Source: Syntrophosphaera sp035450685
Lineage (GTDB): Bacteria; Cloacimonadota; Cloacimonadia; Cloacimonadales; Cloacimonadaceae
DNA: 26,728 nt
Direction: 5' to 3'
NCBI GenBank assembly: GCA_035450685.1
Contig: DAOTNF010000025.1
Location: 1-26,728, forward strand
Both the position numbers and the translations under genes were made by a program. Of this stretch, positions 8,291 through 15,871 are shown piece by piece. The notes below the pieces were generated by a model. It was not told the origin of the DNA and ran no database searches. It saw only the letters and a program-made list of their open reading frames with translations. Numbering within the stretch: the first letter of the stretch is position 1; each line of letters begins with the position of its first letter.

Positions 8291-9241
8291 TTAAAACCCT
8301 TCTTCCAACATGCAATTATTGTGCCTCGCCTCAAGTTTTTTGAGGCAGCGGCCGCCGTGGGACTTCAACAGATTGTATTCACTGGGCGGCAGGATGATCG
8401 CTGCGCCTTCCGGATATTGCGCGCAGAGATCGCGATAGAGCAGTTCCGCCTTCACCAGTTCGCCAAAGGCGGCATGCCAGGGGCCTGCCAGAACATCCGC
8501 CGGATTGAGGTTGGAGGGCAAACCCAGCTTGATAACGCGGATGCCCAGGGGAGTGGCCAGGGAGTGGTAATCGGCGCATTGGGTGACAGCCTGGCCGAGG
8601 GTGAGGGGCTGGTATGCACCTTGCTGCCAGAGCTTCGCAAGGGGGGTGCCTTTGAGCACGATCAGGGGATAGAGGCGCAGGAGGTCTGGCCTAAGCCGCG
8701 CGAGCATGCGCCGGTTGTAATCCAGGCTGGCATCCGTCCAGCCGGGCAGGCCGGGCATCAGTTGCACTCCCAGTTCAAAGCCATGTTGCCGCACCAAGTT
8801 CGCCGCTTCCAGGGCTTGAGCCCCCGTGTAGCCCCGTTTTGAGGCGGTCAAAACCTCGTCGGAGAAATCCTGGACACCCAGTTCGATGGTGCTGATCCGC
8901 CACTGCCCACACCAGGCGAGGATCTGGGGATCGATGTAGCCGGGATGGGTGGAAACGCGGAAACTGGCGAAGGAATCGGAGGCTGCGAGCAGCCGTCGCA
9001 GCAGGTCTTCGCGGTATTCCTGGTCCAAAGCGGTGAAGGTTCCGCCGTAAAAGGCGACCTGCCTGGCAACGCCCCGGTGGCGCAGCAAAAACTCCTCCGC
9101 GCCCGCAAGGGACGCCTCCAGGGAATCCGCATCCGCGCCGCTGATCTTGTTTTGATCGCAATAGATACATTGGCCTGCGCAGCCCTGCATGGGCAGGAAG
9201 ACGGGATAGATGAGGGTTTTTCCTCCGCGGGGCGCGTTCAC
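8291..9241 (-). CDS. Radical SAM protein, Elp3-like or YhcC-like
   Basis: This 316-residue enzyme binds the 4Fe-4S cluster through C21, C25 and C28 in the motif CAGQCIYC, which is the CxxxCxxC signature of radical SAM enzymes. FYGGTFTAL supplies the GGE/GGT-like SAM contact. It then follows the pattern of small Elp3-related or YhcC-type proteins (TIELGVQDFSDEVL, LGVQLMPGLPG). The predicted chemistry is reductive cleavage of S-adenosylmethionine to a 5'-deoxyadenosyl radical. The substrate is not evident. It could be a tRNA or other RNA modification enzyme, which would fit its place directly behind rnc. The start is GTG at 9241, two bases after the rnc stop, with AGAGG very close upstream, so translation is probably coupled to rnc. 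No methionine precedes the cluster motif except M18, which is too late. Confidence 0.88.
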   Translation of the reverse strand: MNAPRGGKTLIYPVFLPMQGCAGQCIYCDQNKISGADADSLEASLAGAEEFLLRHRGVARQVAFYGGTFTALDQEYREDLLRRLLAASDSFASFRVSTHPGYIDPQILAWCGQWRISTIELGVQDFSDEVLTASKRGYTGAQALEAANLVRQHGFELGVQLMPGLPGWTDASLDYNRRMLARLRPDLLRLYPLIVLKGTPLAKLWQQGAYQPLTLGQAVTQCADYHSLATPLGIRVIKLGLPSNLNPADVLAGPWHAAFGELVKAELLYRDLCAQYPEGAAIILPPSEYNLLKSHGGRCLKKLEARHNNCMLEEGF

Positions 9242-9243
9242 CT

Positions 9244-10011
9244 CTATATACCCAGTTTTTGGCAGGCCTGCCTGGCAGCTTCCTGGTGAGCTGATTTCTT
9301 GGTGCTGCCTTTGCCGGTGCCCAAAACTTTGGTCCCCTGGCGGACTTCCACCACAAAAATCTTGCTGTGTTCGGGGCCCTCCTCGGCGATCGTCACATAG
9401 TGCGGAGGTTCCTGGTTCTGGGACTGCAGTTGCTCCTGCAGGATGCTTTTGTAGTTCACCAGTTCGTTGCGGGTGACGATGGTTTCGTAATCGACCAGGA
9501 GCTGGTTTTTGATGAAGCTGGCGGCGGAGGCAATTCCCCGGTCCAGATAGATGGCGCAGATCAGGGCTTCGACTGTGTCGCTGAGGATGGAAGGCTTGCT
9601 GGCCCCGCCGGAAAGCTTCTCTTCCGGACTGAGCAGGATGTATTTGCCCAGGTCCATCTCTTTGGCGCGCATGGTGAGGTAGGTTTCGGAAACGATCTTG
9701 GACTTGAGCTTGCTCAGCTTACCTTCCTGTTCGTCCGGATGGCCGAAAAAGAGTTCCCGGGACACAATGAATCCCAGGATCGAGTCGCCCAAAAACTCCA
9801 TCCTTTCAAAGGGGGAGGGAGTTTTGTGGTCGTCGTAATTGCGGCGCAGATAGGATTTGTGGGTAAGCGCGGCCTTCAGCAGGGTCAGGTCGTGAAAGCT
9901 GTAGCCAATAGCTTTCTGCAGTTGGTTGAGGCTCTTTTCCCACTTGGGATAGGTCTCGCTGATCCGCTTGCCGTTGATATAATCAACGATTTTCTTGATA
10001 ATGCTGTTCAA
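9244..10011 (-). CDS. rnc: Ribonuclease III
   Basis: This 255-residue endoribonuclease cleaves double-stranded RNA, including rRNA precursors. The catalytic domain carries the signature ERMEFLGDS at 69-77. Acidic metal-binding residues are seen at E72, D76, D145 and E148 (the last two in SDTVEALICAIYLD). A double-stranded RNA-binding domain occupies about 183-254 and ends in the GKGSTKKSAHQEAA lysine-rich motif. Length is slightly above the E. coli enzyme because of an N-terminal extension of about 25 residues. The start is TTG at 10011, supported by GAGGA at 10015-10019. It lies 63 bases behind fabF, an order also known from other bacteria in which rnc follows the acpP region. A short GC-rich stem sits just upstream of the ribosome site (10022-10042). 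Confidence 0.97.
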   Translation of the reverse strand: MNSIIKKIVDYINGKRISETYPKWEKSLNQLQKAIGYSFHDLTLLKAALTHKSYLRRNYDDHKTPSPFERMEFLGDSILGFIVSRELFFGHPDEQEGKLSKLKSKIVSETYLTMRAKEMDLGKYILLSPEEKLSGGASKPSILSDTVEALICAIYLDRGIASAASFIKNQLLVDYETIVTRNELVNYKSILQEQLQSQNQEPPHYVTIAEEGPEHSKIFVVEVRQGTKVLGTGKGSTKKSAHQEAARQACQKLGI

Positions 10012-10021
10012 TCAATCCTCG

Positions 10022-10042
10022 GTGCCACCCTTGGGCGGCCAC
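10022..10042 (-). promoter_or_regulatory. Short stem-loop in the fabF-rnc spacer
   Basis: In the transcript, GCCGCC pairs with GGTGGC around a CAAG loop, with partial extension by GTG/CAC. It ends 2-3 bases before the GAGGA ribosome site of rnc. A leader stem before rnc recalls the RNase III self-cleavage seen in E. coli, but this stem is much shorter than a normal substrate. Confidence 0.3.
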
Positions 10043-10074
10043 GGAAAGACAAGGCGGCTGGGGTAAACCCTCCG

Positions 10075-11313
10075 CTATTGGTATTTGGTGATGACTATGG
10101 CAGAGTTGTGCCCGCCAAAACCCAGGGAGTTGGAAAGGGCAGCCCTGACCTCGCATTGCCTGGCCTGGTTGGGCACGTAATCCAGATCGCAATCCGGATC
10201 GGGATCCCGCAGATTGATGGTGGGATGCAGCCAGCCTGTCTCAATTGTTTTGGCGCAGACAATCGCCTCCAATCCGGCGGCGGCTCCCAGCATATGCCCC
10301 ACCATGGACTTGGTGGAATTGACCTTGAGCTGGTAGGCGTGCTCGCCAAAGCAGGTCTTGAGGGAGGCTGTCTCGCACTTGTCGTTGAGCGGGGTGGAAG
10401 TACCGTGGGCATTCACATACTGGATGTCCTCCGGTTTCAGCCCGGCGTCCGCTACGGCGTCGATCATGGCCTGGGCTCCGCCGGCCCCGTCCTCGGAGGG
10501 AGCTGTGATATGGAAAGCATCGTCCGAAGCGCCATATCCCGACAGCTCGGCATAGATCCTGGCTCCGCGGGCCTTGGCATGTTCAAGCTCCTCAAGCGCC
10601 AAAAAGGCGGCGCCTTCGCTGAGCACAAATCCGTCGCGGCCGGTGTCGAAAGGCCTGGATGCCGTGTGAGGGTCGTCATTGCGCGTTGACAGGGCGCGCA
10701 TTGCTCCAAAGCCGCCAACGGTCAAGGGCGTGACCGCGGCCTCGGTGCCTCCGCTGATGATGATGTCCGCGTCACCATACTGGATGGAGCGAAAAGCTGT
10801 GCCCAAGGCATGGTTGGCGCTGGCGCAGGCGCTCATCACATTGAAGTTGATTCCCTTGAAGCCAAATTCGATGGCAATGTGCGCTGCGGCAATGTTGCCG
10901 ATCATCTTGGGGATAAAGAAAGGGCTGATCCGGCGCGGCCCCTGGACGTGGTTCTTGACGCATTCTTCGTTAAAGGTGATGATCCCGCCGATACCAACCC
11001 CGGTGATCACGCCGATGCGGCGGCCGTTGTAGGAGCCAGGCACAAGCTGGGCATCCCTGATCGCTTCACGTGCCGCGACCAGGGCGTAATGAGTGTAAAT
11101 GTCCATTTTGCGGGCTTCTTTGGGGTCAAAGTGTTCTGCCGGATCATAATTCTTGATTTGGGCGGCGATCTTGGTGTTGAGCGCGGAGGTGTCGAAACTG
11201 GAGATCAATTCCACCCCCGAAACGCCCTTGATCAGGTTTTCCCAGGTCTCGGCAACGTTGTTGCCGACCGGAGTGATCGCTCCCATGCCAGTGATAACCA
11301 CTCTTTTTTTCAT
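10075..11313 (-). CDS. fabF: 3-oxoacyl-ACP synthase II (beta-ketoacyl-ACP synthase)
   Basis: This 412-residue condensing enzyme elongates acyl-ACP with malonyl-ACP. The catalytic Cys-His-His triad is C163 (in MSACASANH), H303 (in VNAHGTSTP) and H340 (in KSMVGHMLGAAAG). With the start at 11313 these numbers coincide with those of E. coli FabF. An ATG nine bases earlier at 11322 touches the only ribosome-binding-like sequence (GAGGT), so the second ATG is chosen. The N-terminus KKRVVITGMGAITPVG is typical. The gene is separated from acpP by 146 bases holding two strong dyads, so its level may be set apart from the genes before it. It is cytoplasmic and completes a nearly standard fab cluster. 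Confidence 0.97.
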   Translation of the reverse strand: MKKRVVITGMGAITPVGNNVAETWENLIKGVSGVELISSFDTSALNTKIAAQIKNYDPAEHFDPKEARKMDIYTHYALVAAREAIRDAQLVPGSYNGRRIGVITGVGIGGIITFNEECVKNHVQGPRRISPFFIPKMIGNIAAAHIAIEFGFKGINFNVMSACASANHALGTAFRSIQYGDADIIISGGTEAAVTPLTVGGFGAMRALSTRNDDPHTASRPFDTGRDGFVLSEGAAFLALEELEHAKARGARIYAELSGYGASDDAFHITAPSEDGAGGAQAMIDAVADAGLKPEDIQYVNAHGTSTPLNDKCETASLKTCFGEHAYQLKVNSTKSMVGHMLGAAAGLEAIVCAKTIETGWLHPTINLRDPDPDCDLDYVPNQARQCEVRAALSNSLGFGGHNSAIVITKYQ

Positions 11314-11354
11314 ATTCTTCATACCTCGTCAGTCTTGCTTTGGATGCCAGCTCT

Positions 11355-11394
11355 GGTCTGAAATATGGCCCAGGCCATAGCTTAGATCAGAACC
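11355..11394. promoter_or_regulatory. Dyad upstream of fabF
   Basis: The core TATGGCC-CA-GGCCATA (11364-11379) has perfect 7-base arms with a 2-base centre. It is flanked by GGTCTGA and TCAGAACC, which extend it as an imperfect stem. A centre this short fits a protein-binding operator better than an RNA hairpin. It lies about 42 bases before the fabF start. No known lipid-regulator consensus was matched. Confidence 0.4.
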
Positions 11395-11408
11395 GGGGTT
11401 TGAAAAGG

Positions 11409-11445
11409 AATCAATCCTGATGACATGGCGCCATCAGGATTGATT
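11409..11445 (-). terminator. Strong hairpin between acpP and fabF, possible attenuator
   Basis: AATCAATCCTGATG (11409-11422) and its exact complement at 11432-11445 form a perfect 14-bp stem around a 9-base loop. On the minus-strand transcript the stem starts 14 bases after the acpP stop and is followed by CCTTTTC, only four T residues. That suggests partial termination or an RNA-processing or stabilising stem rather than a full stop. It would allow more acpP than fabF transcript. Confidence 0.6.
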
Positions 11446-11459
11446 CGCGGGTTTTCTCT

Positions 11460-11693
11460 TTAAGCCAGCTTTTCCTTGAGGTAATCGATGGCTTGTCCGA
11501 CTGTGCGGAGCTTTTCCTGGTCTTCATCGGGAATCGTGATCTGGAACTCATCTTCAAAGGCCATCACCAGTTCCACTGTATCCAGGGAATCGGCGCGCAG
11601 GTCTTCAATGAAGTTCGCGGAGGGAACGACTTGGGATTCTTCCACCCCAAGCTTTTCCATCACTATCTGTTTCACTTTGGCTTCAATATCCAT
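11460..11693 (-). CDS. acpP: Acyl carrier protein
   Basis: This 77-residue acidic four-helix carrier holds the growing fatty acid on 4'-phosphopantetheine. The attachment serine is S36 in the motif RADSLDTVELVM. The length and the DSL motif are those of the standard fatty-acid carrier. The start has an ideal AGGAGG ribosome site five bases upstream, the best in the cluster, in keeping with a highly made protein. It lies 50 bases after fabG and is followed by a perfect 14-bp hairpin before fabF. Confidence 0.98.
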   Translation of the reverse strand: MDIEAKVKQIVMEKLGVEESQVVPSANFIEDLRADSLDTVELVMAFEDEFQITIPDEDQEKLRTVGQAIDYLKEKLA

Positions 11694-11743
11694 GTTTTCC
11701 TCCTATGTTTATTGAAGTTTGGTATTTTATTGGTTTTTTAACC

Positions 11744-12493
11744 TCAATGCATTGTCAGACCGCCATCCACGGCGATTGTCTGTCCAGTGATGTAAGAGCT
11801 GTCATCAGATGCAAGGAAGAGGCAGGTCCTGGCAATATCTGCCGGGCTTCCCATCTTTTGCAGCGGGATCACTTTGGCATAGCCGGCAACCACGTCCGCA
11901 GGGAGCGTGGCGGTCATTTCTGTTTCTATGAAACCCGGAGCAACGGCGTTTACCCGAACTCCCCGGGAGGCAAATTCTTTGGCGCAGCTCTTGGTGAAGG
12001 CGATCAGGCCTCCCTTGGAAGCGGCGTAGTTCGCCTGTCCGGCATTACCCATGATGCCGATGACGCTGGCGATGTTGATGATGCAGCCCGAGCGGGCTTT
12101 CATCATATATTTGAAAGCTTTTTGGGTGCAGATGAAGGAGCCTTTGAGATTGATGTCCAACACCAGCTGCCAGTCTTCTTCCTTCATGCGGATGAGCAGG
12201 TTGTCCCGGGTGACACCGGCATTGTTCACCAGGCAGTCGATGGCTCCATGCTTTTCCACGATCCGGGCAAAGAGTTCCTCGATCCCTGCTGAGTCCGTCA
12301 CGTTTCCGGCATAGCCAAAGGCTTGGCAGCCCTTTTCCACCAACGCTTGGGCGGATCGCTCCACCTGCTCCTGGTTCAGGTCGATCAACACCAACACAGA
12401 TCCCTGGGCGGCAAAAGCTTCGGCGATGGCAAAGCCTATGCCACGGGCGCCGCCGGTGATCACGATTACTTTATTTTCCAGTTTATAACTCAT
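11744..12493 (-). CDS. fabG: 3-oxoacyl-ACP reductase
   Basis: This 249-residue short-chain dehydrogenase carries out the NADPH-dependent reduction of 3-oxoacyl-ACP. The cofactor site is GGARGIG at 14-20 and the structural motif is NNAG at 90-93. The catalytic residues are S143, Y156 and K160 (YAASK). The C-terminus SSYITGQTIAVDGG is typical. The start ATG at 12493 has GAGGT 8 bases upstream. It lies 29 bases after fabD and before acpP, the standard fabD-fabG-acpP order, which makes the specific assignment secure despite the size of the family. Confidence 0.97.
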   Translation of the reverse strand: MSYKLENKVIVITGGARGIGFAIAEAFAAQGSVLVLIDLNQEQVERSAQALVEKGCQAFGYAGNVTDSAGIEELFARIVEKHGAIDCLVNNAGVTRDNLLIRMKEEDWQLVLDINLKGSFICTQKAFKYMMKARSGCIINIASVIGIMGNAGQANYAASKGGLIAFTKSCAKEFASRGVRVNAVAPGFIETEMTATLPADVVAGYAKVIPLQKMGSPADIARTCLFLASDDSSYITGQTIAVDGGLTMH

Positions 12494-12522
12494 TATTCTT
12501 TACCTCAGTTTTTGGGACGCCG

Positions 12523-13455
12523 TCAGCCTAGAAGGCCTTGCAGGGCATCCAATTCCTCAAGTTTATCCATATTTAATATCTCGACGTCTTTGTCAATATT
12601 CTTGATCATGCCGGAAAGCACTTTCTGGGGGCCAAACTCAATAAAGCGCCGCACTCCCTGCTCGATCATATACTGCACAGATTGCACCCAGAGAACCGGG
12701 GAAACCACCTGCCGCACAAGCTTTGCCTTGCTTTCCTCTCCGGAAGTTGCGGAACGGGAATCCAAATTGGAAACCAGCGGGATTTGCCCGTCCTTGAAAT
12801 TGACTTTCCCCATCTCCTCCCGCAGCCACACGCTGGCCAGATCGATCATCGGGGTATGGAAGGGGCCACCCACCACAAGGGGTATCACCCTTTTGGCGCC
12901 GTGTTCTTTGGCCAGGGCGGAAGCTGTTTCCACGCCCTGGGCGCTGCCCGAGATCACGGTCTGGATGGGGGTGTTGAAGTTCACCGCCCTCACCAATCCA
13001 GCTCCCTCCGCCTCATGGCACACCTCGATGACGGACTTGGAATTAAGCCCGATCACCGCTGCCATGGCAAAGGGTTTTCCCTGGTTGGCTTTGATCATGA
13101 ACTCCCCGCGCTTGTGCACCAGGTGCATCGCGTCCTGCCACTCCAGGCTGCCGTTGGCAACAAGGGCGCTGAATTCCCCCAGCGAGTGCCCCGCCACGAA
13201 GTCCGGCTTCAGCTTGCAAACTTCGTTGAAGCACTTGAGGGCGCAGATGCTGTGGAAAAGGATGGCGGGCTGTGTCATGCTGGTCTCTTTGAGCCTGTCT
13301 TCCGGCCCTTCGCGCATGATGATTTCCAACTGGGTGCCATGCGCGGCGTCAAAATCCTTCAATACTTTGGCGAATTCGGGCTTGGCGGCAATGTAGTCCT
13401 GGGCCATGCCAACATACTGCGCGCCCTGCCCTGGAAAGATAAAAGCTGTTTTCAT
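12523..13455 (-). CDS. fabD: Malonyl-CoA:ACP transacylase
   Basis: This 310-residue enzyme moves malonyl from CoA to the acyl carrier protein. FPGQGAQYVGM at 7-17 is the oxyanion-hole motif. The nucleophile is S91 in GHSLGE, R116 (in HKRGEFM) binds the malonyl carboxylate, and H200 (in GGPFHTPM) is the catalytic base. Length matches the family. The start at 13455 has GAGGAG 8 bases upstream, inside the fabH stop region, so the genes are closely coupled (12 bases apart). Confidence 0.98.
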   Translation of the reverse strand: MKTAFIFPGQGAQYVGMAQDYIAAKPEFAKVLKDFDAAHGTQLEIIMREGPEDRLKETSMTQPAILFHSICALKCFNEVCKLKPDFVAGHSLGEFSALVANGSLEWQDAMHLVHKRGEFMIKANQGKPFAMAAVIGLNSKSVIEVCHEAEGAGLVRAVNFNTPIQTVISGSAQGVETASALAKEHGAKRVIPLVVGGPFHTPMIDLASVWLREEMGKVNFKDGQIPLVSNLDSRSATSGEESKAKLVRQVVSPVLWVQSVQYMIEQGVRRFIEFGPQKVLSGMIKNIDKDVEILNMDKLEELDALQGLLG

Positions 13456-13467
13456 GTTTTCATCTCC

Positions 13468-14460
13468 TCAATATCTGGCAAGCACGCTGCCCCAGGTGAG
13501 GCCCGCTCCAAAAGAAGTGAGCAGCACAACGTCACCCCGGCGTATCTTTTTGCTCCGCACCGCTTCGTCCATAGCTATGGGGATGGTGGCTGAGGAGGTG
13601 TTGCCATACTTTTCGATGTTAACTATTACCTTGTTCATCGGTACTTTCATCCTGTTTGCCAGGCCTTCGATAATCCGCAGGTTGGCCTGATGAGGAACAA
13701 TCCAGTCCACGTCCGCGGTCTCCATCTTGTTGCGCTTCAGCAGCGCATCTGAGGAAGCGTGCATGGATTTTATAGCGTGCTTAAAAATCTTGTTGCCTTC
13801 CATGTAAATGGTGTGCAGGTTTTTATCCACACTTTCGTGGCTGGCTGGCATGCGCGAACCTCCCGCTGCCTGATAGAGCAAGTCGCCCTGGCTGCCATCC
13901 GCCTCGATAATTGAGTCGATGATCCTGGAAATCTCCCCGGGGTTTGCCCGGGAAACGATAGTCGCCCCTGCTCCGTCGCCAAACAGCACGCAGGTGCCGC
14001 GGTCATTCCAGTTGGTGATCTTGGTGAGCATATCCACGCCGAGCACCAGCACATTCCGCGCGGCGCCGCTTTCCACAAAGCTTTTGGCAGTGTGGATGGC
14101 ATACACGAAACCCGCGCAGCCTGCTGAAACGTCAAAGGCTGGCACGCCCTTCAAACCCAGCTTGCGCTGTATCACACAGCTCGTGGAAGGGAAGGGATAG
14201 TCGCCCGTGACCGTGGCCACGATAATCAAATCGATGTCTTTGTAGCGCACCTGGGAGGACTCGATGGCCCTGACCGCCGCCTCATGCGCGAAATCGCTGG
14301 CTGCTTCATCTGCGGTGGCGTGGTGGCGTTCAAACATCCCCGTGCGGGTGCGGATCCATTCGTCGGTGGTGTCAACGATCTTTTCCAGATCGAAGTTGTT
14401 TACAATCTTCTTGGGAACGCTGCTGCCGAATGCGGAAAGTTTTGCGTGGTAAGCTGCCAT
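13468..14460 (-). CDS. fabH: 3-oxoacyl-ACP synthase III
   Basis: This 330-residue condensing enzyme begins fatty-acid synthesis by joining an acyl-CoA primer with malonyl-ACP. The triad is C115 (in DVSAGCAGFVYA), H257 (in VPHQANLRI) and N287 (in EKYGNTSSA). GDGAGAT near 161-167 and the terminal SFGAGLTWGS are also typical. Its start codon overlaps the plsX stop by one base (TAATG), so translation is coupled. Primer preference (acetyl or branched) cannot be read from the sequence. Confidence 0.97.
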   Translation of the reverse strand: MAAYHAKLSAFGSSVPKKIVNNFDLEKIVDTTDEWIRTRTGMFERHHATADEAASDFAHEAAVRAIESSQVRYKDIDLIIVATVTGDYPFPSTSCVIQRKLGLKGVPAFDVSAGCAGFVYAIHTAKSFVESGAARNVLVLGVDMLTKITNWNDRGTCVLFGDGAGATIVSRANPGEISRIIDSIIEADGSQGDLLYQAAGGSRMPASHESVDKNLHTIYMEGNKIFKHAIKSMHASSDALLKRNKMETADVDWIVPHQANLRIIEGLANRMKVPMNKVIVNIEKYGNTSSATIPIAMDEAVRSKKIRRGDVVLLTSFGAGLTWGSVLARY

Positions 14461-15458
14461 TACTGCAACCTCTCGAAATACTCTTTGGTATGTTGCACGA
14501 TGTTGGCCTGGGAAATCCTCGCGGCCAACTTGATTGCGTTTTTGATCGCCTTGCCGTTGCTGCGCCCGTGGGACACTATGCTGACGCCGTTAAGGCCCAC
14601 CAGCAGGGCGCCGCCATACTCGGTGTGATCCAGTTTTTTGGTGATATAGGAAAAAACGGGGTAGGACAGCATGGCGCCGAATTTGGCGATCCAATCCTTG
14701 TCAAACTGCTCTTTCAGGATGTCGAAGATGGAGATCAGCGCCCCTTCGATCGTCTTGAGCACCACATTGCCCACAAAGCCGTCACAGACCACCACTTCAC
14801 AGATGCCCCTCAGGACATCCTTGCCCTCGATGTTGCCGATAAAATTGATGGTCTTGTTCCCGGAAAGAAGCTTGTGCGCCCCACGGGTAACGCTGTTGCC
14901 CTTGGCGCTTTCCTCGCCGATGTTCAGGAGGGCCACCCGGGGATTGGTGATTTCGTTGGCGCAGGTGTAGTAGATACTGCCCAACTGGGCAAACTGCACC
15001 AGATGTTCCGGGTCGCAATCCACATTCGCGCCCATATCCAGCAGGATTTCATAGCCTTGTTGGGTGGGGATGTTGACCGCGATGGCGGGACGCAATACGC
15101 CGCTGATGCGGCCATAGGTGAGCAGGGAGGCAGTCATGAAGGCGCCGGAATTGCCGGCGGAGACCACAGCGTCGGCCTCGCCTGACTTGTGGTGGGACAC
15201 CGCCTTCACCATCGAGGAATCTTTTTTGCTGCGCACCGAATTGGCGGCGTTGTCTTCCATGCCAATCTTTTCAGAGGCATGCACAACCGTCAGGCGTTGC
15301 CGGTCAAAATAGTATTTGTCCAACTCCTGGTGCAGGATGGCTTCATCGCCCACCAGGATCACCTGATCGCAATAGTCCTCTTTTATAGCCTGGATCGCGC
15401 CCTCGATCTCCGGAAACGGCGCTTTGTCGCTTCCAAAGGCGTCAACGGCTATACGCAC
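14460..15458 (-). CDS. plsX: Phosphate acyltransferase PlsX
   Basis: This 332-residue peripheral membrane enzyme turns acyl-ACP and phosphate into acyl-phosphate, the donor for PlsY. The N-terminus RIAVDAFGSDKAP corresponds to the family motif AVDAMGGDxAP. Other family blocks are VRSKKDSSMVKA, DAVVSAGNSGAFM, DMGANVDCDPEHL and VCDGFVGNVVLK. The start is GTG at 15458, a single base after the rpmF stop. It sits in the widespread rpmF-plsX-fabH order, linking ribosome and membrane synthesis. The matching plsY is not in the window. Confidence 0.97.
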   Translation of the reverse strand: MRIAVDAFGSDKAPFPEIEGAIQAIKEDYCDQVILVGDEAILHQELDKYYFDRQRLTVVHASEKIGMEDNAANSVRSKKDSSMVKAVSHHKSGEADAVVSAGNSGAFMTASLLTYGRISGVLRPAIAVNIPTQQGYEILLDMGANVDCDPEHLVQFAQLGSIYYTCANEITNPRVALLNIGEESAKGNSVTRGAHKLLSGNKTINFIGNIEGKDVLRGICEVVVCDGFVGNVVLKTIEGALISIFDILKEQFDKDWIAKFGAMLSYPVFSYITKKLDHTEYGGALLVGLNGVSIVSHGRSNGKAIKNAIKLAARISQANIVQHTKEYFERLQ

Positions 15459-15459
15459 G

Positions 15460-15639
15460 TCACTCCTTGGCGGCTTTTATTTGCTTGCCGGCGTAGGTGC
15501 CGCATTTGTCACACACGTGATGCGGGCGGGAAGGCTCGCCGCACTTGGCGCAAGTGCTCACTGCCGGTGGCGTGAGGGAATCATGGGTTCTGCGTTTATC
15601 TCTGCGTGCTTTTGATGTCTTCTTTTTAGGGACGGCCAT
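15460..15639 (-). CDS. rpmF: 50S ribosomal protein L32, zinc-binding form
   Basis: This 59-residue protein begins AVPKKKTSKARRDKRR, the standard L32 opening that binds rRNA. It keeps a four-cysteine zinc ribbon at C30, C33, C43 and C46. The start ATG at 15639 has AAGGAGT upstream at good distance. The stop is one base before the plsX GTG. The DUF177 (YceD) gene that often precedes rpmF is absent: the 232 bases between the MFS gene and rpmF hold only a promoter-like motif and a leader. Because the cysteines are intact, this copy needs zinc. Confidence 0.97.
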   Translation of the reverse strand: MAVPKKKTSKARRDKRRTHDSLTPPAVSTCAKCGEPSRPHHVCDKCGTYAGKQIKAAKE

Positions 15640-15775
15640 TGGGTTACTCCTTCTATTCCAGGCAGGGCCAAGCTCCGTGTAGTATTGCTTTCTGGCTTGA
15701 AAGCCTTCAGGATCAGATACTTCACCTCTGCCATAAGATTCATTTTTTTATCCAAAAGTCCGAGCCCTTTGTTTT

Positions 15776-15790
15776 TGTCAATCAAAATCG
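15776..15790 (-). promoter_or_regulatory. Promoter-like motif upstream of rpmF
   Basis: On the minus strand CGATTTTGATTGACA ends in a perfect TTGACA -35 hexamer. The same 15 bases occur at the promoter before add (23537-23551). A matching -10 is not clear here: GGATAA lies too far downstream. It is the likeliest start for the rpmF-plsX-fab operon, with a leader of roughly 110 bases. Confidence 0.4.
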
Positions 15791-15871
15791 CTAACTGATT
15801 GCCTTTTTTGGCTTTAGAATGCCCTTTCCAGGTTCACCCAAGCCATCTTAAGTGAATCTCATTCATGGATT

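Noticed and set aside
15558..15785. A 75-codon minus-strand frame beginning MIDKNKGLG and running into rpmF
   Set aside because: Its start looks protein-like, but it overlaps rpmF out of frame for a third of its length, has no ribosome site, and lacks any DUF177 motif.
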